This document shows, in pieces, positions 8,907 to 19,884 of a stretch of 64,000 nucleotides of DNA. The stretch covers positions 62,001 to 126,000 of the forward strand of contig CANLYR010000010.1 in the NCBI GenBank assembly GCA_947495425.1, in the 5' to 3' direction. Each line of letters starts with the position of its first letter. Within the stretch, counting starts at the first letter, position 1. This DNA comes from an uncultured Aquimarina sp. (GTDB lineage: Bacteria > Bacteroidota > Bacteroidia > Flavobacteriales > Flavobacteriaceae). The notes beneath the pieces are model-generated. The model saw only the letters and a program-made list of their open reading frames with translations. It was not told the DNA's origin and searched no databases. Both the position numbers and the translations under genes were made by a program.

Positions 8907-9836
8907 TTATTGTCTTGAAATAGTTTGTTGTTGTTTTAAGGAAGAGCTGAGTGGGGCTCCTTTGAGGAACAATATAAAAAGATGGAATTTTTTTGGTTTA
9001 AACAAAGATTTAAAAAAGAATTTTATGGTTAACCACCATCTTAAAATTTGAAAGGATAAATACCCAGAATTTTTTCTTAGCACATATAATAACGATATTT
9101 TAAGTTCTCTTCTTATAGCGATACTTTTTTCGGTGCTTTGCCCCTTAAAATGAGTATAACGACTTTGTGGCAAAAGAAAACAAGATCCATTTTTAAATTT
9201 TTTAGAAACTCTATAGCAAAGATCAGTCTCTTCGTAATATAAAAAAATATTGGTATCAAATCCTCCAACTTTATCAAAAGCATCTGCGTCTATAACCAAA
9301 AATGACCCAGGTACACTTTGCACTTTGATAGGATTAGTATAAACTTTTTTTCTTTTCGGAAATTTAATCGGATTAATTTTTTCTAATATTTTTCTACCAA
9401 AAATTTCTCGTTTTAAACTTAAAAAATGATCAAATGATTTCTGAACTTCATCTTTCTCATTATACTGTTGTGGGGAGCAAATAGCAGCTTCTGGAGTTTT
9501 TTCAAGAAAATCATAAGCGATTTTAAGACAATCATTTTGTAAAATGGTGTCATTATTTATAAAGGCATAGTATTTTCCAGTAGCCAACTGTACTCCATGC
9601 ATATTACCGCCACCAAAACCAGTGTTATATCGGCTCCTAGTTAATCGAATAGTATTAGTTTTGAGTTGATTAATTTTATTTTGTACTAATTTATAATCTT
9701 CGATTTCTGATGCATTATCTACAACAATAATCTCATAGTGTATTGTAGATGTAGTTTGCTTAAGAATTGAAAGGATACAATCAATTGTAAAAGATGAAGA
9801 ATTATAATTAATTAGTATGATAGAAATATCGGTCAT
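8907..9836 (-). CDS. glycosyltransferase family 2 protein (rhamnosyltransferase-like)
   Basis: A 309-residue GT-A enzyme. ISIILINYNSSSFTIDCI, IVVDNASE, AFINNDT (the DxD-like site reduced to NDT) and FLYYEETDLCYRV near residue 200 are the usual series of the WcaA/rhamnosyltransferase group. The C-terminal 60 residues are basic and amphipathic, suggesting membrane contact. It is the first gene of a two-gene operon with the downstream family 4 enzyme and has a well-formed promoter 20-51 bases upstream. Confidence 0.87.
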   Translation of the reverse strand: MTDISIILINYNSSSFTIDCILSILKQTTSTIHYEIIVVDNASEIEDYKLVQNKINQLKTNTIRLTRSRYNTGFGGGNMHGVQLATGKYYAFINNDTILQNDCLKIAYDFLEKTPEAAICSPQQYNEKDEVQKSFDHFLSLKREIFGRKILEKINPIKFPKRKKVYTNPIKVQSVPGSFLVIDADAFDKVGGFDTNIFLYYEETDLCYRVSKKFKNGSCFLLPQSRYTHFKGQSTEKSIAIRRELKISLLYVLRKNSGYLSFQILRWWLTIKFFFKSLFKPKKFHLFILFLKGAPLSSSLKQQQTISRQ

Positions 9837-9855
9837 GATCTTGTTACTTTGAAAT

Positions 9856-9887
9856 CAAAAATACATGTTGAGATAAGATTTAACAAA
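9856..9887 (-). promoter_or_regulatory. promoter of the glycosyltransferase pair
   Basis: On the minus strand, TTTG, a 20-base spacer and TATTTTTG match both elements of the Bacteroidota sigma-A promoter (-33 TTTG, -7 TANNTTTG). It lies 20 bases before the start codon of the family 2 gene. Confidence 0.6.
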
Positions 9888-10558
9888 TGAAAGCAAAATT
9901 CATCTGTAAATGTGTACAAATAAAAATAATTATCAATACATACTTTTTATTCATTATACCTGCATGAAATTACTAGAATAGCCAATACAGGCTATTATCA
10001 TGGAAAAAGTATAAAATAATAAGAGGTTCATTATAAAGAGTTGATAAAATCATTATTGACGATTTTAGAGATGGTACTTTTGCTTAAATTGTGAATACAT
10101 AAAAAAGGTGGGTAATTTGAGATATATAATATATTCACATAACTAAAATAGAGTCGTTAAGTATAGATTATATAACTCAACTCTAAAATAAATATTTTAA
10201 TGCCATATATTTGAATCTGTATTCAACATGTAATAGACACGAAGATCATTATTGAAGTTAAAAAGGTGAAAATATATTCATAAGATTTATTAAATAGGAT
10301 GGAGTGTAAGATGTTAAAATACATTTAATATCTTAGTGAAAAGCTTCACGATAAAAACTTAGCATAATGAATAGAATCCTTTTTTTTGATTTTGTTCAAG
10401 AAAAATATGAAGAATTACTTGTTTGCAATTATGCACAAAGATACTTGTTAAAAAAAATGATCTTTACTTCTATAATATGTCTTTACATACGAATACAATG
10501 TGACTCATAAATATCAACAAAACACTGTTTTTGAATGATTTAAAATAAATAATGAACA
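9888..10558. other. 670-base AT-rich gap between divergent polysaccharide genes
   Basis: No open frame or known RNA is apparent. It contains a 7-bp hairpin (AATAGCC/GGCTATT, 9977-9996) and an isolated TACTTTTG octamer at 10075-10082 that has a TTG 16 bases before it. The length is unusual for this compact genome and may mark lost genes. Confidence 0.5.
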
Positions 10559-11356
10559 ATGCAAAATAAGTTCGTAATACATTCTAAATATCAATCTTTA
10601 AGCGAGAGGGTACGAAAAGCTATCTTTAGTTTTGAAACGCATCAAGAAATATTAGGTGATGGCGAACGAAACATTATTAAAATAGTAAAGATCGATGATA
10701 AAAAACATACGATCAAATCTTTTAAAAAACCTAATATCATTAACCAGATAGCCTATACGTTTTTTAGAAAATCAAAAGCCCAGCGATCATACGAGTATGC
10801 AAATAGATTACTAGAACTCGGTGTTAATACACCGTTTCCAGTTGCATACAACACATATTCGACTGCTTTTTTGTTTAAAAAAAGTTACTATGTAAGTGAA
10901 TTGGTGAATTGTGATTTGACCTATAGAGAATTGACTACAGATTTTAGTATACAGGATCATGAAGAAATACTTAGGGCATTTACCAGATTTACATATAAAC
11001 TACATCAAAGTGGAGTGCATTTTTTAGATCATTCTCCAGGTAATACATTAATTAAAAGGGAAGAAGATGGATATATCTTTTATCTGGTTGATCTTAACCG
11101 AATGAAGTTTGGTACTATAGATTTTGATACAAAAATTAAAAATTTTGCAAAGTTGACGATTCATAAATCAATGATACAAGTTATGAGTAGTGAATATGCA
11201 AAATGTTCAGGTTACGAAGAAGAAGAAATATTCAATTTGATGTGGCAATATACCAAAGAGTTTCAGCATCGGTTTTATCGAAAAATTCGTATTAAAAAGC
11301 GTCTATTTTTTTGGAAAACAAAATATAAAAATAGGATTTCAGAGAGTCCCATTTAA
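10559..11356 (+). CDS. lipopolysaccharide kinase (Kdo/WaaP) family protein
   Basis: A 265-residue protein-kinase-like enzyme. The N-lobe has IKSFKKPN with a Lys suited to ATP binding. The catalytic loop is HFLDHSPGNTL (about residues 155-165; HxD...N pattern), and VDLNRMKFG (about 179) replaces the DFG motif. These match the Kdo kinase/WaaP group, which phosphorylates the inner core of LPS. The tail is strongly basic, fitting binding to the membrane. No closely spaced partner; it sits alone between two glycosyltransferase groups, which supports an LPS role. Confidence 0.85.
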   Translation: MQNKFVIHSKYQSLSERVRKAIFSFETHQEILGDGERNIIKIVKIDDKKHTIKSFKKPNIINQIAYTFFRKSKAQRSYEYANRLLELGVNTPFPVAYNTYSTAFLFKKSYYVSELVNCDLTYRELTTDFSIQDHEEILRAFTRFTYKLHQSGVHFLDHSPGNTLIKREEDGYIFYLVDLNRMKFGTIDFDTKIKNFAKLTIHKSMIQVMSSEYAKCSGYEEEEIFNLMWQYTKEFQHRFYRKIRIKKRLFFWKTKYKNRISESPI

Positions 11357-11459
11357 TTATCGAATATACGTTGCTATAGATAGGTTTATTTGTCTTGTTT
11401 ATAGTTGTTTAGGGATATTACAGCATTAGAGTAAAAATTAAAAGATCAGCAAAAAAGAT

Positions 11460-12482
11460 ATGCCAAAAAAAGGTGATTTTCAAGAACAATTATATTTTTT
11501 AGTATTCCATAAATGGAAATATATAGTACCAATAATAAGGTCTATATTCTATAAAAAATCTATTAATAAAATAATTAATAAAGTTGTTTATGTAGCGAGA
11601 GAAAAAGATAAAGATTGGATTTTTGGTGCAAAGGTAAGACGGTTGTCAAAATATTCATCTTTAAATGCCCAGGCTTATTACCATAACAAATTACGTAATT
11701 TACCAGATGCTGATGGGTACTATTATATTTATCAAAATTATTTCTGTCGCTGTTTGCGTAGTACTCCTAGTATTGTAGGAAAGAAAAATGTAGTAATGTT
11801 TACACATCCTAACTGGTCTAAAAAGTATTCTAAAACACATGTGGTCTGGTGTCTAAATAAAGCAGATTATGTTATTTGTCTTAATTCTGAAATTAGGGAA
11901 TATCTAATAGATATAGGAGTGAAATCCAATATACTTGTAGTCATGCATATAGCAACATCTTCTAGCTTTTTTAATAGCCATAAACGAGGAGCTGGAGTTG
12001 TCGGGTTTTGTTCTAGTTTTCATGTTAGAAAGAATCCTAATTTAATCTTAGATTTAGTTAAAAATATGCCAGATAAAGAGTTTTATTTAATTGGTCGTAA
12101 CTGGGAAAATTATGATAGATTTGATGAACTTTCTGGTTTGCCCAATTTTATATATTATAATAATATGCCTTATGAATCTTATCCAGATCTTTATGATAAG
12201 ATAGATGTTTTTGTTTCTCCTTCTTTGCTAGAAGGAGGGCCAGTTCCTGTACTTGAAGCTATGATGTCTAATTGTGTTCCTGTAACATCCAAAACAGGTT
12301 TTTGTCCTGATATTATAACACATGGAGAAAATGGGTTTTTGTTTGATACAGATGCAAAATATAAGGAGGTAATTCCTTTAATAGAAAAGGCCTTCCGGCT
12401 CAGAACAGATGTGAGAGAAACAGTGTTGCAGTATACTTGGGAAAACTGTGCTAAAGAAATTGATAATTTATTTTTAAATTAG
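11460..12482 (+). CDS. glycosyltransferase family 4 protein
   Basis: A 340-residue GT-B enzyme. The recognisable part is the C-terminal donor domain: VGFCSSFHVRKNPNLIL, YLIGRNW, then SPSLLEGGPVPVLEAMMSN with the conserved Glu pair, then FCPDIITHGENGFLF. The N-terminal half is divergent and basic (IRSIFYKKSINKIINK), likely membrane-associated. It probably adds a sugar during LPS or capsule synthesis. It converges with the next minus-strand gene, 35 bases apart, without a visible terminator. Confidence 0.85.
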   Translation: MPKKGDFQEQLYFLVFHKWKYIVPIIRSIFYKKSINKIINKVVYVAREKDKDWIFGAKVRRLSKYSSLNAQAYYHNKLRNLPDADGYYYIYQNYFCRCLRSTPSIVGKKNVVMFTHPNWSKKYSKTHVVWCLNKADYVICLNSEIREYLIDIGVKSNILVVMHIATSSSFFNSHKRGAGVVGFCSSFHVRKNPNLILDLVKNMPDKEFYLIGRNWENYDRFDELSGLPNFIYYNNMPYESYPDLYDKIDVFVSPSLLEGGPVPVLEAMMSNCVPVTSKTGFCPDIITHGENGFLFDTDAKYKEVIPLIEKAFRLRTDVRETVLQYTWENCAKEIDNLFLN

Positions 12483-12517
12483 GAGATGCATGTTTTTCTG
12501 AAAAAAGAAGTGTAAAA

Positions 12518-13285
12518 CTATGCCTTCAGATGCTCCGATTTAATCAACTCTCTTAGTTTGGTGTATTTTAAAAAAGTGATATTGGCTGTTTGTATACATA
12601 TAATAAAGCCATTAAGTCCATCAAGAAATCCAAGGCGAAAAATATAAGCCTTTACAAATGCCCAGGTAGGATTACATACAATTTTCCAGATAGGAGCTTT
12701 TTTACCTAATTTGTGGTAGGCTTGTGCTGATATTGTAGAAAATTTATCTGTTTTCAGGTTGAATTCTTGATAAGAGGCATAATTCCAATGTAGGATATCT
12801 CCTTTTAATTTTGCAATTGATTTTGTGTTGTATAATTTATAAGAGTCATGGGGGTTAATGCCTTTCCACTCACCTTTACCTTTGATGAATGCCCTTAGTT
12901 TTTTATCTGGATACCAATCTGAATACTTAATCCACTGGCCACAAAAGCTATTATATCTGTTCATATAATATCCATCATGGATCCAGTTTGATTTTAGTTT
13001 CAACAGAGATTTCTGAAGTTCCTCAGATAATGCCTCATCACCATCCAAAGAAATAATATGGTCGTGAGTGGTCTGGTGTATAGCAAAGTTCTTCTGCTCT
13101 ATATACCCTAAAAATGGTTGTTTTACAAATTTTACATGATATCGGTTACAAATTTCTTCTGTTCGATCTGTAGATAAAGAGTCGACGACTACAATTTCAT
13201 CGGCTACCTCTATCAAAGAAGAAAGACATCTTTCTATTTTTTTTTCTTCATTAAATGTTATAATAACAGCAGACAGTTTAATCAT
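12518..13285 (-). CDS. glycosyltransferase family 2, LPS-core (WaaE/KdtX) type
   Basis: A 255-residue GT-A enzyme. SAVIITFNEEKKIERCL, EIVVVDSLSTDRTEEIC, ISLDGDEALSEEL (the DGDE metal site) and the YNSFCGQWIKYSDWYPDKKLR block are those of the WaaE/KdtX LPS-core beta-glucosyltransferases. I place the start at the ATG at 13285 (MIKLSAV). The longer open frame to 13363 adds 26 residues outside the fold and would run into the divergent neighbour. It shares a 68-base divergent intergenic region with the next family 2 enzyme. Confidence 0.88.
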   Translation of the reverse strand: MIKLSAVIITFNEEKKIERCLSSLIEVADEIVVVDSLSTDRTEEICNRYHVKFVKQPFLGYIEQKNFAIHQTTHDHIISLDGDEALSEELQKSLLKLKSNWIHDGYYMNRYNSFCGQWIKYSDWYPDKKLRAFIKGKGEWKGINPHDSYKLYNTKSIAKLKGDILHWNYASYQEFNLKTDKFSTISAQAYHKLGKKAPIWKIVCNPTWAFVKAYIFRLGFLDGLNGFIICIQTANITFLKYTKLRELIKSEHLKA

Positions 13286-13353
13286 CAAATTATTTTGAAA
13301 TGTATACAGTGTATTTTTCTGAGGTATTATACAAAAATAGTTATTTTTACCGA

Positions 13354-14169
13354 ATGGAATCACCTAAAATATCAATTATCATAAGTACCTATAATCAACC
13401 TGACTGGTTACAAAAAGTACTGATAGGATATGAATGTCAAACCTTCAAAAATTTTGAGGTAATTATTGCTGATGATGGGTCTAATAGTGAGACCAAATAT
13501 ATCATTGAAAATTTTTCTAAGACCTCAAGTTATCCCATAAAACATGTTTGGCATGAAGATGATGGATTTAGAAAAACAATCATTCTCAATAAAGCCATTG
13601 TTAAAGCAACAGCAGCATATTTATTATTTACTGATGGGGATTGTATACCTAATATACATTTTGTTGATAAGCATATGAAATTAAGAAAAGATGGATGGTT
13701 CTTATCCGGAGGGTATTTTAAATTACCTAAATCTATTTCTGAACTAATTTCAAAAGATGATATAGAATCTCAACGTTGTTTTGATGTAGTTTGGCTAAAA
13801 AGTAAGGGGCTAGCATCATCCTTTAAGCTAAATAAGCTTACGGCGAGTGGTTTTAAGGAACGCTTCCTCAATTTTATAACTCCAACCAAAGCTACCTGGA
13901 ACGGTATGAATACTTCAGGCTGGAAAAAAGACGTATTAGCAGTTAATGGATTCGATGAGCGTATGCAATATGGTGGGGAAGATAGAGAATTAGGAGAACG
14001 ACTATTTAATTTTGGAATTAAAGCAAAGCAAATACGATACAGTGCAGTTTGCATACATCTCTATCACGAAAGAGGATATGTGAAACCAGAAATGATCACT
14101 AAAAATAATGAAATTCGAAAAATTACTAAAAATGAAAAAGTAATACAGACTCCTTTTGGAATTAAATAG
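13354..14169 (+). CDS. glycosyltransferase family 2 with galactosyltransferase C-domain
   Basis: A 271-residue GT-A enzyme starting at MESPKISIIISTYNQ. The ATG at 13354 is chosen over one at 13300 because the fold begins immediately after it. DDGSNSETK and LLFTDGDCIPN (the DxD site, about residue 95) are followed by the acceptor-domain motif NGFDERMQYGGEDRELGERL near 208-227, typical of PF02709-type galactosyl/GalNAc transferases. Probable role in O-antigen or LPS outer-core synthesis. Confidence 0.86.
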   Translation: MESPKISIIISTYNQPDWLQKVLIGYECQTFKNFEVIIADDGSNSETKYIIENFSKTSSYPIKHVWHEDDGFRKTIILNKAIVKATAAYLLFTDGDCIPNIHFVDKHMKLRKDGWFLSGGYFKLPKSISELISKDDIESQRCFDVVWLKSKGLASSFKLNKLTASGFKERFLNFITPTKATWNGMNTSGWKKDVLAVNGFDERMQYGGEDRELGERLFNFGIKAKQIRYSAVCIHLYHERGYVKPEMITKNNEIRKITKNEKVIQTPFGIK

Positions 14170-14217
14170 ACGATCTCTCTAGACAAGCTTTTGGCACATT
14201 GGAATCTCTAATCCATA

Positions 14218-15282
14218 CTATAGGTTTATATTTTGTAAATAAGATCTAAGCTTAGGAATAATGAACTCAATAGAAAACTCTTTATACAATGCTAACGATT
14301 TGTCTTTCATTTTTTTTGGCGACACATCACCATATAGTTCAGGCCTTACGTCAATTAAATGAATGGAATCGTGATCATTACCATCTTCAAACATATTCCA
14401 GTCTTTTTTTATGATCCAGGGGGAGAAAACTGTAAAAGTAGATACTCCTAGTGCTTTTGCCATATTTACGGCACCCCCTTCATTACCGATCAAAAAATCA
14501 CAGTGAGAGAGAATTGCAATAAAGCCTCTTAAACTTTTTGCATATACATTAAAATGTATGCTCTTTTGAGTGCTCGGATATGTTAAATCATACACTGTTT
14601 TGGCATCCTTTTCCTGATTTGGCATATAATTAAATAGGATATCTCCTTTTGTTGTAGAAGCAATTTCATCAATTATCTTGGCCATGTATTCTAAAGGAAG
14701 AGTTTTAATACCTTCACTTCCTAAAACACTTATCATTATTAATGGTTTTTTACCCTTTATACCATTAGATTCTAAAAATTCTTTTGCTTTTTCTTTTTCT
14801 TCGTGAATAAGAAATATTTTCGGGCTTAAAATCTCAGAGACAATCTGGTCTTCAGGAAGAACTAGTCGCAACCTGTTTTCTATAGCAGCACTCGCATTAG
14901 TAATAGGTTTCGTTTTTCTATGAATAACTTTACTATAGATACATTGAGTGTACCACTTATAAAAAGATACTCTCTTTGGAGCCCCGGAGAATAGCGTAAT
15001 TAGATTACTTTCTAATTTTCCGATAGCATCTATAACATAGTCATATCTATTTTGTCTAATTTGTTTTATGAACAAGTAAAAATTTGTTTTGCTATCTCGG
15101 TATTCTTGCTTAAATTCTATTATATTATCAAAGAAAGGACTGTTTTTAACTACAGGTATAGTGCTTGAGTTAATTAGATAGTCAATAGTAGCATCAGGAT
15201 ATTCTTTGCGTAAAGTTTCACAAATAACGGTACTTGTGAGCACATCACCAATCATTTTTTGTTGTATAACTAATATTCTCAT
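14218..15282 (-). CDS. glycosyltransferase family 9 (heptosyltransferase-like)
   Basis: A 354-residue GT-B protein of the ADP-heptose:LPS heptosyltransferase family. MRILVIQQKMIGDVLTSTVI is the standard N-terminus with the catalytic-site Asp. GSEGIKTLPLEYMAKII and HCDFLIGNEGGAVNMAKALG (GNxGG donor loop) are in the C-domain. It likely attaches heptose or a related sugar to the LPS inner core. It lies downstream of dapD on the same strand but behind a terminator, so it may have its own promoter in the 47 bases that follow. Confidence 0.87.
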   Translation of the reverse strand: MRILVIQQKMIGDVLTSTVICETLRKEYPDATIDYLINSSTIPVVKNSPFFDNIIEFKQEYRDSKTNFYLFIKQIRQNRYDYVIDAIGKLESNLITLFSGAPKRVSFYKWYTQCIYSKVIHRKTKPITNASAAIENRLRLVLPEDQIVSEILSPKIFLIHEEKEKAKEFLESNGIKGKKPLIMISVLGSEGIKTLPLEYMAKIIDEIASTTKGDILFNYMPNQEKDAKTVYDLTYPSTQKSIHFNVYAKSLRGFIAILSHCDFLIGNEGGAVNMAKALGVSTFTVFSPWIIKKDWNMFEDGNDHDSIHLIDVRPELYGDVSPKKMKDKSLALYKEFSIEFIIPKLRSYLQNINL

Positions 15283-15303
15283 ACACTATTAAACAAAATA
15301 ATT

Positions 15304-15335
15304 GAGCTTGTCTCTATTTATTTTTAGACAAGCTC
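15304..15335 (-). terminator. terminator after dapD
   Basis: Perfect 10-bp inverted repeat GAGCTTGTCT / AGACAAGCTC with a 12-base loop, followed on the minus strand by AATTATTTTGTTT. It sits 22 bases beyond the dapD stop. Confidence 0.7.
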
Positions 15336-15356
15336 ATTATATACACTTTACCCTTA

Positions 15357-16172
15357 CTAGACTGCTACGCCATACTCACGTAGGGCATCATTAAGAGAGG
15401 TTTTTTTATCAGTACTTTCTTTGCGCTTTCCAATTATTAGAGCACAAGGTACATTATATTCTCCTGCTGCAAACTTTTTTGTGTAACTTCCTGGGATTAC
15501 AACAGATCGGGCAGGTACTACACCTTTTCTTTCTACAGGAGTATCACCGGTTACATCAATGATTTTTGTAGAAGCTGTTAGTACTACGTTAGCTCCGAGT
15601 ACAGCCTCTTTTTCCACTCGTACTCCTTCAACTACAATACAGCGAGAACCGATAAACGCACTATCTTCAATGATCACAGGTGCCGCCTGTAAAGGTTCTA
15701 ATACTCCACCAATACCAACACCTCCACTTAGATGTACGTTTTTGCCTATTTGAGCACAACTCCCTACTGTAGCCCAAGTATCTACCATTGTACCTTCATC
15801 CACATAAGCACCGATGTTTACATAACTTGGCATTAAAATCGTTCCCGGAGAAATATATGCACCATGGCGAGCAACAGCATTTGGCACCACTCGAATTCCT
15901 TTAGCTTCATATCCTTTTTTCAATGGTATTTTATCATGATATTCAAAAATACCAGCTTCCAGCGTTTCCATTTTTTGAATAGGAAAGTACAATACAACTC
16001 CTTTTTTTATCCATTCATTTACCTGCCAGCCTCCTTTGGTTGGTTCTGCTACTCTTAGTTTGCCTGCATCTAATAAGTTTACTACCTCTCTTATAGCATC
16101 TTGAGTAGTTAGTTCTTTCAAAAGCTCTCTGTTTTCCCAAGCTTTTTCTATGGTTACTTTTAGTTGGTTCAT
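15357..16172 (-). CDS. dapD: 2,3,4,5-tetrahydropyridine-2,6-dicarboxylate N-succinyltransferase
   Basis: A 271-residue left-handed beta-helix enzyme of the succinylase branch of lysine and meso-diaminopimelate synthesis. The N-terminal helical part is followed by hexapeptide repeats. RVVPNAVARHGAYISPG, MPSYVNIGAYVDEGTMVDTW, GSCAQIGKNVHLSGGVGIGG and SRCIVVEGVRVEKEAVLGANV are near-identical to the DapD family. It supplies peptidoglycan precursors. It is transcribed alone, divergent from ruvX, with a TATCTTTA -7-like box 16 bases upstream. Confidence 0.95.
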   Translation of the reverse strand: MNQLKVTIEKAWENRELLKELTTQDAIREVVNLLDAGKLRVAEPTKGGWQVNEWIKKGVVLYFPIQKMETLEAGIFEYHDKIPLKKGYEAKGIRVVPNAVARHGAYISPGTILMPSYVNIGAYVDEGTMVDTWATVGSCAQIGKNVHLSGGVGIGGVLEPLQAAPVIIEDSAFIGSRCIVVEGVRVEKEAVLGANVVLTASTKIIDVTGDTPVERKGVVPARSVVIPGSYTKKFAAGEYNVPCALIIGKRKESTDKKTSLNDALREYGVAV

Positions 16173-16296
16173 TTATTAAAATTTTGGTAAAGATAATAGC
16201 TTAGCTTAAAAAATACATTGATTTACGATTTTTTAGGAAAGCATTAATAAATAAGCTGCTTGTTTTACTATAAAATCATATTTTTACAAAAAAAAG

Positions 16297-16707
16297 ATGG
16301 CTCGAATTTTGGCAATCGATTATGGTGGAAAGCGTTGTGGAATTGCGATTACTGATGAATCAAAAATCATTGCTTCGGGACTAACCACTGTAAAGACAGG
16401 AGATTTACTGATTTGGTTAAAAGAGTATATGTCAAAAGAAGATATAGAGCTTTTTGTTGTTGGTGAACCCAAGAGATTACATGGTGACGCATCGGAAAGC
16501 GAAAAACTGATTCAACCCTTTTTAGAAAAATTAAATAATGAGTTTCCAGGCATACCTGTAAAGAGGATTGATGAACGTTTTACTTCCAAAATTGCTTTTG
16601 ATACCATGATTGCAAGCGGAATTTCTAAAAAAAAGAGAAGAGATAAAGCATTAGTTGACCAAATTAGTGCCACAATAATATTACAAGATTATCTTTATAA
16701 TCTATGA
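16297..16707 (+). CDS. ruvX: Holliday junction resolvase RuvX (YqgF)
   Basis: A 136-residue RNase H-fold nuclease. ARILAIDYGGKRCGIAITD holds the first catalytic Asp. VVGEPKRLHGDASES, RIDERFTS (Glu/Asp) and KALVDQISATIIL (last catalytic Asp) complete the site. In bacteria the family acts in 16S rRNA 5'-end maturation as well as on junctions in vitro. It leads a short operon with def 33 bases downstream. Confidence 0.93.
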   Translation: MARILAIDYGGKRCGIAITDESKIIASGLTTVKTGDLLIWLKEYMSKEDIELFVVGEPKRLHGDASESEKLIQPFLEKLNNEFPGIPVKRIDERFTSKIAFDTMIASGISKKKRRDKALVDQISATIILQDYLYNL

Positions 16708-16740
16708 GAACTTAATATTAAACAGAAATATTTTATTTAA

Positions 16741-17331
16741 ATGATTTTACCAATTGTAGCATACGGAGATCCTGTATTGAAAAAAAAGGCTAAAGCGATC
16801 GAAAAGAATCATTCAAATCTATCTGAGCTGATAGAAAACATGTTTGAAACCATGTATGCAGCTCATGGAGTAGGATTAGCAGCTCCTCAGATAGGGCTTC
16901 CTATTCGCATATTTGTTATCGATGCAGCACCTTTTTCTGAAGATGAAGAGTTGTCTGACGAAGAAATGAAGCAATTAAAAGACTTTAAAAAAGTATTTAT
17001 AAATGCGACCATTGTAGAAGAAACAGGAGAAGAGTGGGCTTTTAGTGAAGGATGTCTTAGCATTCCCGATGTAAGAGAAGATGTGTTTCGTAACGAAAGA
17101 ATCAAAATCAATTATTTTGATGAGCATTTTGTGGAGCATACAGAAATTTATGATGGTTTGGCAGCTAGAGTAATTCAACACGAATATGACCATATTGAAG
17201 GAGTTTTATTTACCGATAAACTATCTAGTCTAAAAAAACGTTTGATAAAAGGAAAATTAACCAACATTTCTAAAGGAAAAGTTAATGCCGATTACCGTAT
17301 GCGTTTCCCATTAGCAAAAAAAACCAGATGA
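16741..17331 (+). CDS. def: peptide deformylase
   Basis: A 196-residue Fe-dependent enzyme that removes the N-terminal formyl group from new proteins. The three motifs are present: GVGLAAPQIG (about residues 44-53), EGCLSIP (Cys metal ligand, about 105-111) and VIQHEYDHIEGVLFTD (HExxH-type ligands, about 146-161). The insert with EDEELSDEEMKQL in the middle is common in Bacteroidota enzymes. Follows ruvX closely. Confidence 0.95.
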   Translation: MILPIVAYGDPVLKKKAKAIEKNHSNLSELIENMFETMYAAHGVGLAAPQIGLPIRIFVIDAAPFSEDEELSDEEMKQLKDFKKVFINATIVEETGEEWAFSEGCLSIPDVREDVFRNERIKINYFDEHFVEHTEIYDGLAARVIQHEYDHIEGVLFTDKLSSLKKRLIKGKLTNISKGKVNADYRMRFPLAKKTR

Positions 17332-17520
17332 TTCTATTTTTAGGGAATTAATGTTTGATTTTTTAAAACGAACTGCTGATATTTGCCAACCTTAAAAACA
17401 AATGAGCATAGTTAAAAATTTCAGTACCAACCTACGCAGGAATTATAAAATTTAATGTTGTTTAGTGGTACAAGTAGATAAAGGTTGAAAAAGAGTATAT
17501 CATAAATAGATGAAAAATAT

Positions 17521-17940
17521 ATGAGCTTAGATAAAATATTAGCAATTTCAGGGAAACCTGGTTTGTATGAGTTAAAAACTCAGACACGAAGTGGCTTTTT
17601 AGCAGAGTCTTTATTAGATAAAAAAAGACTATCGGTGAGTTTAAGGCATAATGTAAGCGTACTTAGCGAGATCGCAATTTATACATTCACAGAAGAAGTT
17701 CCCTTAAGAGAAATTTTTAAAAAGATTTATGAAAAAGAGAATGGTGAGCAATCGATAAGTCATAAAGAATCAAAAGATAAGCTAGAATCCTATTTTAGTG
17801 AAGTTCTGCCAGATTATGATAAAGATAGAGTATATGTTAGTGATATTAAAAAAGTAGTACAATGGTATAATATTTTGCAATCCAATGGGATGACAGATTT
17901 CTCTGAACCAGAAGATAAAGCATCAGACGAAGAGGAATAA
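17521..17940 (+). CDS. DUF5606 family protein
   Basis: A 139-residue protein conserved in flavobacteria. SLDKILAISGKPGLYELK at the start and RHNVSVLSEIAIYT near residues 41-54 are the DUF5606 signatures; the C-terminal 25 residues are acidic and probably disordered. Function unknown. A strong terminator follows the stop codon, closing the ruvX-def-DUF5606 group. Confidence 0.88.
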   Translation: MSLDKILAISGKPGLYELKTQTRSGFLAESLLDKKRLSVSLRHNVSVLSEIAIYTFTEEVPLREIFKKIYEKENGEQSISHKESKDKLESYFSEVLPDYDKDRVYVSDIKKVVQWYNILQSNGMTDFSEPEDKASDEEE

Positions 17941-17964
17941 AAATATATAGTTTTCAAAAAAATC

Positions 17965-17997
17965 AAATCCCGTTTTATTAACGGGATTTAATTTTTT
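17965..17997 (+). terminator. terminator after the DUF5606 gene
   Basis: Inverted repeat AAATCCCGTT / AACGGGATTT with a 5-base loop, then AATTTTTT. Placed 25 bases after the stop codon. Confidence 0.8.
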
Positions 17998-18101
17998 AGA
18001 CAACGTAGTGTTCATAATCAGTTTTTTAGCATGTTTGGAAGATATTAAAGAATTCAAAAAATATTGCTTGATTTTGAATGCATCATTTCACGACTTCTTT
18101 G

Positions 18102-18109
18102 TATTTTTG
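18102..18109 (+). promoter_or_regulatory. candidate -7 box for pyrG (TATTTTTG)
   Basis: Exact TANNTTTG match 41 bases before the pyrG start and downstream of a terminator, so pyrG must start its own transcript nearby. The nearest upstream TTG is 25 bases away, slightly far. Confidence 0.45.
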
Positions 18110-18143
18110 CGCAAAATTTAAATACAATCTTACAAATAGTTAA

Positions 18144-19790
<1,647 letters not shown>

Positions 19791-19837
19791 CAATTGGCGA
19801 GGTAATTGACAACTATAACAATATATAAACAATCTCG

Positions 19838-19874
19838 AAAGCCTTTCTGAAAATTCAGATAAAGGCTTTTTATA
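19838..19874 (+). terminator. terminator after pyrG
   Basis: AAAGCCTTT ... AAAGGCTTTTT with an inner CTGA/TCAG pairing, ending in a T-run. It lies in the short gap before yidC, so yidC needs read-through or a promoter overlapping this element. Confidence 0.75.
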
Positions 19875-19884
19875 CATAGAGTAC

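Noticed and set aside
10075..10082. Promoter of a small RNA in the 670-base gap
   Set aside because: A TACTTTTG octamer with TTG at 16 bases is present, but no terminator or conserved structure follows, and such octamers are frequent in AT-rich DNA.
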